Shown here one piece after another: positions 20,332 to 26,459 of a DNA stretch of 64,000 nucleotides. This stretch comes from an uncultured Jannaschia sp. (GTDB lineage Bacteria > Pseudomonadota > Alphaproteobacteria > Rhodobacterales > Rhodobacteraceae), in assembly GCF_947494055.1 (NCBI RefSeq), contig NZ_CANLTR010000004.1, positions 222,478-286,477 on the forward strand, written 5' to 3'. How positions within the stretch are numbered: position 1 is the stretch's first letter; each line of letters starts with the position of its first letter. Position numbers and translations under genes: made by a program. The notes under the pieces are model-generated. The model was not told where the DNA came from. It worked only from the letters and a program-made list of their open reading frames with translations, and made no database searches.

Positions 20332-20765
20332 CAGACGCCCCCCGAATGGCGCAGCACGAACACCGTGAGCGCGGCGAAGGCCATGAACGTCACCACCGCC
20401 GCGAGCGAGCGCCCCGAGAGCCGCGCGAGGCCGCAGACGCCGTGCCCCGAGGTGCAGCCCGAACCGAGCGAGGTGCCGATCCCGACGAGCAGTCCCGACA
20501 CCGCCATCCAGGGAAGGTTTCCGCCGACCACCTGCGCCGGGAAGCCGCCGGTGACGAGGGCCCACAGGAGCGGCGCGGCGAGGAGCCCGCCGACGAAGGC
20601 GATCCGCCAGTCCCGGTCCGGCCCCGTCGCCGCGCCGGCGGTTATGCCCAGAATACCGGCGATCCTTCCGAGCGCGGCCATGACCATCACGGCGGACAGC
20701 CCGATCAGGATGCCTCCGGCGAGGGAGGCCCAGGGCGTGAAATCGGTCGGCACGATCGGTAGCAT
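20331..20765 (-). CDS. YeeE/YedE family sulfur-compound transporter, first half-size subunit
   Basis: A 144-residue membrane protein with about four helices, starting at ATG 20765 (MLPIVPTDFTPW); an in-frame start further upstream would add a cysteine-rich non-hydrophobic stretch and is less likely. Family motifs are LAGGILIGLSAVMVM and LVGIGTSLGSGCTSGHGVCGLARLS, the latter with the GCTSGHG cysteine typical of the N-terminal half of YeeE. In bigR-type operons an ArsR regulator accompanies such genes; none is present here. Confidence 0.88.
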   Translation of the reverse strand: MLPIVPTDFTPWASLAGGILIGLSAVMVMAALGRIAGILGITAGAATGPDRDWRIAFVGGLLAAPLLWALVTGGFPAQVVGGNLPWMAVSGLLVGIGTSLGSGCTSGHGVCGLARLSGRSLAAVVTFMAFAALTVFVLRHSGGV

Positions 20766-20866
20766 CTGATCCTCGGAGCTTGCGTCATGGTGGCAAGGCC
20801 GACAGTCCGCCGTCAACCTCCCGACGCTTTACTCCGCGACCCGGGCCGCCTAGTCAAACGCATCGG

Positions 20867-20940
20867 GGGCCCATAGCTCAGCTGGATAGAGCAGCCGACT
20901 TCTAATCGGCAGGTCGAGGGTTCGAATCCTTCTGGGCCCG
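20867..20940 (+). tRNA. tRNA-Arg (anticodon UCU)
   Basis: A 74-nt cloverleaf. The acceptor stem GGGCCCA pairs with TGGGCCC, discriminator G at 20940. The D arm is GCTC...GAGC. The anticodon stem GCCGA/TCGGC closes the loop CTTCTAA, giving anticodon TCT. The T loop is TTCGAAT. CCA is not encoded. It would read AGA/AGG codons, which are rare in such a GC-rich genome. Confidence 0.97.
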
Positions 20941-20944
20941 CGCC

Positions 20945-21892
20945 CTACTTCACGCCGCTGGCGAAGTCCGACGCGACGAACAGGCGTTGCAGCGCGAGGA
21001 ACACGACGATCACCGGCAGGATCGAGACCGCCAGCGCCGCCTGTTGCAGCGATTTCTGGTCGAGGCTCTCGAATGCGCCCGACAGCAGGTAGATGCCCAC
21101 GGGCAGCGTCTGCAACTCCGGCGCGGAGCGGGTGACGGTCATCGTCCAGATGAACTCGTTCCAGTGGTAGACGAAGGAGAACAGCGTCAGCGTCGCGATG
21201 GCGGGCTTGACCAGCGGCAGCATGATCGAACGGAAGATGCGGTACTCGTTCGCCCCGTCGAGCCGCGCAGCCTCCATCAGGTCGTCGGGGATGGCGAGGA
21301 AGAACTGCCGCATCAGGAACACGCCGTACCACGTCACGAGGAAGGGCAGGCAGAGCGCGGCGTATGTTCCGAGCAAGCCCGAGCCCCCCTGTCCCGCGAT
21401 GTCATTGCCCCCCATGAGTGGGACGAACCGCAGGATGAAGAAGATCGGGATGATGAACAGGAAGAACGGGAACATCTGCGCGCCGACGACCAGCCGGAAG
21501 ATCGCGGCCCGCCCGCGGAACTCGTACTTGGCGAGCGCGTAGCCCGCGGTGACCGAGGTCGCGACCTGCGCCGCGGTGATGAGGAAGGTGACGATCACCG
21601 AATTGGCGAACCACCGGCCCATCGGAAGCTCGGCGAAGACGCGGGCGTAGACGCCCCATTGCGGCTCCGCCGGCAGGTAGCGCGGCGGGTTCGCATAGAC
21701 GTCGGCCGGCCCGCGCAGCGCGCCGATGAACATGTCCGCGAAGGGCAGGATCATCAGGCCCGCGCCGAGCGTCAGCAGGACGTATTTCAGCACGCCCCCC
21801 GCCTGCCGCCGCAATGTGCCGCCGGACAGCAGGCGCCGGTTGGCGGCGATCTCCGCCGTCTCGCCGGCCACGACGGGGTCCGAGACCGTCAT
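20945..21892 (-). CDS. Carbohydrate ABC transporter permease (MalG type)
   Basis: A 315-residue inner-membrane subunit of a sugar importer with about six membrane segments and the EAA loop EAARLDGANEYRIFRSIMLPLVKPA that docks on the ATPase. ATG 21892 forms an ATGA overlap with the stop of the MalF-type permease. It ends only 4 nt from the convergent tRNA-Arg gene, so no independent terminator fits between them. The transporter cluster lacks an ATPase gene; a shared MsmX/UgpC-type ATPase elsewhere must serve it. Confidence 0.93.
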   Translation of the reverse strand: MTVSDPVVAGETAEIAANRRLLSGGTLRRQAGGVLKYVLLTLGAGLMILPFADMFIGALRGPADVYANPPRYLPAEPQWGVYARVFAELPMGRWFANSVIVTFLITAAQVATSVTAGYALAKYEFRGRAAIFRLVVGAQMFPFFLFIIPIFFILRFVPLMGGNDIAGQGGSGLLGTYAALCLPFLVTWYGVFLMRQFFLAIPDDLMEAARLDGANEYRIFRSIMLPLVKPAIATLTLFSFVYHWNEFIWTMTVTRSAPELQTLPVGIYLLSGAFESLDQKSLQQAALAVSILPVIVVFLALQRLFVASDFASGVK

Positions 21893-22782
21893 CGCGCCCG
21901 CTCCCGCAGGGCCCGGAACTGCAGGAGCGACAGCAGGCCAATGATGACGAAGAGGATCAGCGCTCCGGCCGAGGCCCGGCCCATGCGCAGGTCCTCGAAC
22001 GCCATCCGGTAGGTGTAGAGCGCCGTCACCTCCGTCGCTCCGCGCGGCCCGCCGCCCGTCATCGCGAGGATTAGCGAGAAGAACCCCATCCCGGTAATGA
22101 AGCTGGTGATCGTCGCGAAGGTGAAGGCCGGGCGGATGATCGGCAGGGTGACGCTTCGCAGCGTCCGCCACGCGCCCGCCCCGTCGAGCGTCGCCGCGTC
22201 GTAGATCTCCTGGTCCACCGCCTCGAGCGCCGCCGAGAAGATCAGCATGTTCTTGCCCGCATCGTACCAGATCATCACCAGGACGACCGAGATCATCGCC
22301 ATCGTCGGATCGGTCAGCCAGTCCGGCCCGCGCAGTCCGATCGCGGCCAGACCGCGATTGATCAGCCCGTCGCGGTCGTCGAGGACGAACTGCCAGAGGT
22401 AGGCGATCGCCACGATGTTGGTGAGCTGCGGCAGGTAGTAGACCTGCCGCCAGATCGCCTTGCCCTTCGCCCGGCTAAACGCGAAGGCGAGGACCAGTGC
22501 GAGCGGCACGCCGATGGCGACGAAGCCGAAGGCGAAGACGAAGGTGTTGAGGATCGTCCGCCAGAACGCGTCGTCGCGCGTCAGCAGGTATTCGAATTGC
22601 CTGAGCCCGACCCAGGACGGGGTGCCGAGCGGGTTCCACCGCGTGAAGGACAGCCAGACCGAGAAGCCGAGCGGCAGGACGAAGAAGACGAATGCGAAGA
22701 TCAGGAGCGGCGCGAGGAATACCCACGGCGCCGCGCCGCCCGCGGCCGGGCCGTCGTCGCCCACCGGCGCGCGAGGTCGCAT
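21889..22782 (-). CDS. Carbohydrate ABC transporter permease (MalF/UgpA type)
   Basis: A 297-residue permease with six membrane segments, starting with PWVFLAPLLIFAFVFFVLPLGFSVWLSFTRW, and an EAA-type loop YDAATLDGAGAWRTLRSVTLPIIRPA. It pairs with the MalG-type permease downstream (4-nt overlap) and follows the binding-protein gene by 4 nt. The substrate cannot be read from the sequence. Confidence 0.93.
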   Translation of the reverse strand: MRPRAPVGDDGPAAGGAAPWVFLAPLLIFAFVFFVLPLGFSVWLSFTRWNPLGTPSWVGLRQFEYLLTRDDAFWRTILNTFVFAFGFVAIGVPLALVLAFAFSRAKGKAIWRQVYYLPQLTNIVAIAYLWQFVLDDRDGLINRGLAAIGLRGPDWLTDPTMAMISVVLVMIWYDAGKNMLIFSAALEAVDQEIYDAATLDGAGAWRTLRSVTLPIIRPAFTFATITSFITGMGFFSLILAMTGGGPRGATEVTALYTYRMAFEDLRMGRASAGALILFVIIGLLSLLQFRALRERAR

Positions 22783-22786
22783 CGGC

Positions 22787-24040
22787 TCAGTAGAACTCGA
22801 AGAGGATGTCCTCGACCTTGCCGTCCAGCGTCTCCAGCGCCGGACCGGGCTCGGCGTCGCCGGCGAGCGCGCGCTCGAAGGTCTGGGCCATCATGCCTTC
22901 GATCTCGGCGGCCTGCATGACATTGGGCTGGCTGATCGCGCGGTCCTCCTCCAGCGCGGCGAGATACGGCGCGGTGAAGGCGTCGGGCGCGTCCATCGCC
23001 GCGTTGTCGGCCGTGTTCGCCGTCAGCGCGCCGAGGCCTGCGAGCATCTCGCCGATGCAGGACGGCCCGCCGTCGCGCGGCGCGTTCAGGTAGCGCACCA
23101 GCTCCCAAGCCTCCTCCTTGCGGTCGGACGCGCTGTCCACCCCCATGAAGAAGGCGTATTGCAGCGTGCGCCAATCCTCGCCCGCGGGGATCTGGCTCAC
23201 CACCACGTCGTCCTCGAAGCTGTCGCCGAAACCCGCGCGGATCTCGCTCTCGAGCCAGTTCGCCATGATCATCATGCCGATGCCGCCGGCCGGAAAGTCG
23301 TAGGCGTCGACCGACAGGTCGGTGATCCCGTCCTGCACGAGACCCGCCATCTGGCCCAGTGCGGTCTCCGCTTCCGGCGTATCGAGGTTCGCCTCCGAGA
23401 AATCGTCGGCATAGGGGCGCGCGCCCTCGGAATAGAGAAGCGCGTAGAAGGGATGGACGAAGCCCGCGCCGGAGGAGCTGTCGGCGAAGGCGAAGCCCGC
23501 GGTCTCGATCCGGCCCTGGTCGTTGCGCGTGGTCACGGCCTCGGCCACCTCGCGCAGACCGTCCCATGTCGTCGGCGGCGACTCGTAGCCCGCCTCGCGC
23601 AGCAGCGCCATGTTGGAGACCAGCATGTAGGCGCTGATCTCGGTGGGCACGCCCCAGGCGGTGCCGTCGATGGTCACAGCGTCGACGGTGCCGGCGCTGT
23701 ACGTCTCCGACACGAACTCGGACACCGTGTCGGGCGGCGTGTCGAGTACGCCGTTGTCGACCATCTGTGCCGCCCAGATCGAATAGACGTTGTAGATATC
23801 AGGCGATTGCCCGCCCAGCCGCCCGGTCAGGACGGTCTGCAGGTAATCGCGGTAGCTGATCTGCTGGTACGTCGCCGTCACGCCGTCCGCGTCGTAGGCG
23901 TCGAGACAGGCGAGAAGGGGCGCGGCCTGCTCCTGCGTGTAGTGCATGGCGACCGTCAGCGGCGCGTCCTGCGCGATTGCGGCCATTGGCGTTCCGACCG
24001 CGAGGCCGAGGGCCAGCGCGGCCGTCCGTTGATGCAGCAT
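22787..24040 (-). CDS. Extracellular sugar-binding protein of ABC transporter
   Basis: A 417-residue periplasmic solute-binding protein with a Sec signal peptide (MLHQRTAALALGLAVGTPMAAIAQ) and the family-1 binding-protein pattern: QQISYRDYLQTVLTGRLGGQSPDIYNVY near the N-terminus and GIGMMIMANWLESEI. ATG 24040 is chosen because GGGGGA lies 6 nt before it; ATG 24046 would leave almost no spacing. First gene of the importer. No regulator of the LacI type is adjacent; the TetR gene upstream seems to belong to the next unit. Confidence 0.92.
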   Translation of the reverse strand: MLHQRTAALALGLAVGTPMAAIAQDAPLTVAMHYTQEQAAPLLACLDAYDADGVTATYQQISYRDYLQTVLTGRLGGQSPDIYNVYSIWAAQMVDNGVLDTPPDTVSEFVSETYSAGTVDAVTIDGTAWGVPTEISAYMLVSNMALLREAGYESPPTTWDGLREVAEAVTTRNDQGRIETAGFAFADSSSGAGFVHPFYALLYSEGARPYADDFSEANLDTPEAETALGQMAGLVQDGITDLSVDAYDFPAGGIGMMIMANWLESEIRAGFGDSFEDDVVVSQIPAGEDWRTLQYAFFMGVDSASDRKEEAWELVRYLNAPRDGGPSCIGEMLAGLGALTANTADNAAMDAPDAFTAPYLAALEEDRAISQPNVMQAAEIEGMMAQTFERALAGDAEPGPALETLDGKVEDILFEFY

Positions 24041-24152
24041 GTCCATTCCCCCGAATGATGATCCCAGAGACCCCGTCAACGGCCCCTTGCGTTGAAGGGA
24101 GGGTAGGGGTCGGCGGCGAGGCGGTCGAGAAGATCGGGTGTGCGCGATCGTC

Positions 24153-24185
24153 GCAGGCGGTGCCGTGCCGGCGGCGACCGCCTGC
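24153..24185 (-). terminator. Hairpin just after tetR, possible terminator
   Basis: GCAGGCGGT (24153-24161) and ACCGCCTGC (24177-24185) form a perfect 9-bp stem with a 15-nt loop, starting 3 nt past the tetR stop codon. No T-run follows on the minus strand, so it may end transcription only with Rho or simply protect the 3' end. Confidence 0.4.
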
Positions 24186-24188
24186 CTT

Positions 24189-24764
24189 CTATCGCTTCAG
24201 CCCGTCCACGAAGATGTCGAGGAGGCGAAGCACCTGCTGTCGCCAGTCCGGGCCGGGCTCGCGGGCGTAGCAGAGCGCGTACATCGTCTGCAGGAGGTCG
24301 TCCGCCGTGACGCCCTCCCGGATCTGGCCGTTCGCGGCGGCGCGGGCGAGCAGGCGGTTCACTGCGGCGCTGATCCGGTCCGAGTCCTCCGCGTAGGCCT
24401 GCTTCGACTCCTCGGTCATGACGAGCGAGAGCGCGCCGAGCATGCCGCGCTTCGTCTCGATCAGAGCCACATTCGCGTGCAGCCAGCCGCGCAGCGCGGC
24501 GAGCGGGTCGCCCGACGGGTCGAGCCCCTCCGCCATCTCCACGAGATCCTGCAGATCGCGCCGGAACACCGCATGGAACAACGCTTCGCGGTTCGGGAAA
24601 TGCCGGTAGAGCGTGCCGATCCCGACATTCGCCTGCCGCGCGACCGCTTCGAGACTGGCGTCGGGTCCGCCGCGACCCAGCACGTCCTTCGCGGCCTCGA
24701 CCAACCGATCGCGGTTCCGCTGCGCGTCGGCACGCGGCTTGCGCTTGCGGGTTTCGGCCGACAG
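24189..24764 (-). CDS. TetR/AcrR family transcriptional regulator
   Basis: A 191-residue repressor-type protein. The N-terminal helix-turn-helix reads LEAVARQANVGIGTLYRHFPNREALFHAVF; the rest is an all-helical ligand-binding domain. No ATG or GTG is in frame at the right place. The reading frame extends beyond the TTG at 24704, which would remove about 20 residues before the first helix. A CTG at 24764, with AGGAG 7 nt upstream, restores a normal TetR N-terminus (SAETRKRKPRADAQRNRDRL) and is my preferred start. It is divergent from the molybdenum hydroxylase operon, with a palindromic site between, so it probably represses that operon and itself. Confidence 0.85.
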   Translation of the reverse strand: MSAETRKRKPRADAQRNRDRLVEAAKDVLGRGGPDASLEAVARQANVGIGTLYRHFPNREALFHAVFRRDLQDLVEMAEGLDPSGDPLAALRGWLHANVALIETKRGMLGALSLVMTEESKQAYAEDSDRISAAVNRLLARAAANGQIREGVTADDLLQTMYALCYAREPGPDWRQQVLRLLDIFVDGLKR

Positions 24765-24777
24765 ACGCCGTCTCCTC

Positions 24778-24806
24778 TTGTTAAGCGGAGGATGCCTCCG
24801 TATAAG
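24778..24806 (+). promoter_or_regulatory. Promoter of the molybdenum hydroxylase operon
   Basis: TTGTTA (24778-24783) and TATAAG (24801-24806) are spaced by exactly 17 nt and face the hydroxylase genes, with the first start codon at 24910. This is one of the best matches to a sigma70-type promoter in the window. Its spacer holds the palindrome at 24781-24805, so repressor binding there would block RNA polymerase. Confidence 0.65.
24781..24805. promoter_or_regulatory. Palindromic operator, probably for the divergent TetR protein
   Basis: A 25-bp near-palindrome with two 11-bp arms around ATG: TTAAGCGGAGG on the left and CCTCCGTATAA on the right. Nine of eleven positions in each arm are symmetric. 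It lies between the -35 and -10 elements of the hydroxylase promoter and directly upstream of the tetR ribosome-binding site. A second inverted repeat, TAAGGTTG (24803-24810) and CAACCTTA (24838-24845), follows. Position and symmetry fit a TetR-family operator; which protein binds is inferred. Confidence 0.6.
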
Positions 24807-24909
24807 GTTGTCACGGGGCCCGCACGGGGCCGCCGATCAACCTTACGGAACTCCTTGTCCGGGCGCGAGTGCCCCGAGGGTCCCCCATCTCGATAGGAAA
24901 GGAGGTCGC

Positions 24910-25407
24910 ATGGCATCCTCCATCGCCCTCACCCTGAACGGCGTCGCGCGGCAGGTCGCGCTCGACGATCTGCGCGTGACGCTGCTCGACCTCTTGCGAG
25001 AGCGTTTGGCCCTGCCCGGAACCAAGAAAGGTTGCGACCGCGGCCAGTGCGGCGCCTGCACCGTCCTCGTGGACGGCCGGCGGGTGAATGCCTGCCTGAC
25101 GCTGGCGGTGACGCTCGACGGGGTCGAGGTGACCACGATCGAGGGGCTGTCCGACGGCGAGACGCTGCATCCGGTACAGGCCGCCTTCATCGAGAACGAT
25201 GCCTTTCAGTGCGGCTATTGCACGCCCGGCCAGATCATGAGCGCCGTGGGCCTCATCGCCGAGGGGCGGGCCGGCGACGACGCGGAGCGCATCCGCGAGG
25301 GCATGAGCGGCAATCTCTGCCGCTGCGCCGCCTATCACGGGATCACCCTCGCGGTGCAGGACGCGACGCGCCGGATGGCCGGGGCCGAAGCGGAGGACGC
25401 GGCATGA
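24910..25407 (+). CDS. Molybdenum hydroxylase small subunit, two [2Fe-2S] clusters (PaoA/YagT-like)
   Basis: The electron-transfer subunit of a xanthine-dehydrogenase-family enzyme, 165 residues. A plant-type [2Fe-2S] site uses C42, C47, C50 and C62 (GCDRGQCGAC...NAC); the second uses C101, C104, C137 and C139 (CGYCTPGQ and CRC). There is no Tat signal peptide, unlike E. coli PaoA, so a cytoplasmic enzyme is expected. GGAGG lies 5 nt before the ATG. Its stop overlaps the next start (ATGA). Confidence 0.95.
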   Translation: MASSIALTLNGVARQVALDDLRVTLLDLLRERLALPGTKKGCDRGQCGACTVLVDGRRVNACLTLAVTLDGVEVTTIEGLSDGETLHPVQAAFIENDAFQCGYCTPGQIMSAVGLIAEGRAGDDAERIREGMSGNLCRCAAYHGITLAVQDATRRMAGAEAEDAA

Positions 25408-26459
25408 AGCGCTTCGATTACATCCGGCCCGCCAGCATCGACGAGGCGCTCGCCGCCTGGAACCCGGGCGCGGCCTGGCTCGGCGGGGGCACGAACCTCG
25501 TCGACCTGATGAAGACAGGGGCGGTGCAACCCGACACGGTGATCGACGTCACCCGCCTGCCGGGGCTCGACCGGATCGAGTGGGGCGCGGACGGTTCTCT
25601 CCGCATCGGGGCGATGGTGCGCAACGCCGACCTCGCCGACGATCCCGAAGTGGCGCGCCGGCTTCCGATGGTGGCCGAGGCGCTGCTCGCCGGGGCCTCC
25701 GGCCAGCTGCGCAACGCGGCGACCGTGGGCGGCAACCTGATGCAGCACACGCGGTGCAACTACTTCGAGACGCCGCAGGCCGCCTGCAACCGACGCGACC
25801 CCGGCACCGGCTGCGACGCGCGGGACGGGGAGAACGCCAACCTCGCCGTGCTGGGCTGGAGCGAGGCCTGCATCGCGACTAACCCGTCGGATTTCTGCGT
25901 CCCCCTCGCCGCGCTCGATGCAGTCGTCGAGGTGCAGGGACCGGAGGGCAAGCGCGAGATCGCGATCGCGGACTTCCATTCCCTGCCGGGCGACACCCCC
26001 GAACGGCGGACCGCGCTCGAACCGGGCGAGCTGATCCTCGCCGTCCGCCTGCCTGCCGCAGCCGCCGACTTCGCCGGTCACGCCCGTTACCTCAAGGTGC
26101 GGGAGCGGACCTCCTACGCCTTCGCGCTCGTCTCCGCCGCCGCTGCGCTGCGGATGGAGGGAGACCGGATCGCCGAGGCGCGTCTGGCGCTGGGCGCGGT
26201 CGCGGCGAAGCCCTGGCGCGTAGCCGAGGCCGAAGCGCTCCTGGCGGGACAGGCGCCCGATCCCCACCTCTTCGCCCGCGCCGCAGGGGCCGCGCTGACG
26301 GGCGCCGCGCCGTCGGGCGACAATTCCTGGAAAATCGACCTCGCCCGCCGCACCGCGGCCCGCGCCCTCGCCATGGCCGCCACCGGCGCGCCCGCGCGGA
26401 TGCCCGCCTTGCCCGCCTCTCCCTTCGGAGAGCCAGCCGGAGACCACGTCCATGCCTGA
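25404..26459 (+). CDS. Molybdenum hydroxylase FAD subunit with extra [4Fe-4S] motif (PaoB/YagS-like)
   Basis: A 351-residue FAD-binding subunit (CO-dehydrogenase medium-chain fold). FAD contacts are AWLGGGTNLVDLMK (about 27-40) and NAATVGGNLMQ (about 107-117). A Cys-rich insert of about 20 residues, beginning HTRCNYFETPQAACN and ending GTGCDAR, matches the [4Fe-4S]-binding insert of PaoB-type subunits; ordinary xanthine dehydrogenases lack it. That points to an aldehyde oxidoreductase-like enzyme. It overlaps its neighbours on both sides (4 and 8 nt). Confidence 0.93.
   Translation: MKRFDYIRPASIDEALAAWNPGAAWLGGGTNLVDLMKTGAVQPDTVIDVTRLPGLDRIEWGADGSLRIGAMVRNADLADDPEVARRLPMVAEALLAGASGQLRNAATVGGNLMQHTRCNYFETPQAACNRRDPGTGCDARDGENANLAVLGWSEACIATNPSDFCVPLAALDAVVEVQGPEGKREIAIADFHSLPGDTPERRTALEPGELILAVRLPAAAADFAGHARYLKVRERTSYAFALVSAAAALRMEGDRIAEARLALGAVAAKPWRVAEAEALLAGQAPDPHLFARAAGAALTGAAPSGDNSWKIDLARRTAARALAMAATGAPARMPALPASPFGEPAGDHVHA

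Noticed and set aside
20867..20940. tRNA-Arg as an integration site for a mobile element
   Set aside because: No integrase and no second copy of the tRNA 3' end were seen; the neighbours on both sides are ordinary transporter genes.
24189..24704. TetR gene beginning at TTG 24704
   Set aside because: This start would cut off the basic N-terminal arm and has no ribosome-binding site at a proper distance; the frame clearly continues upstream.
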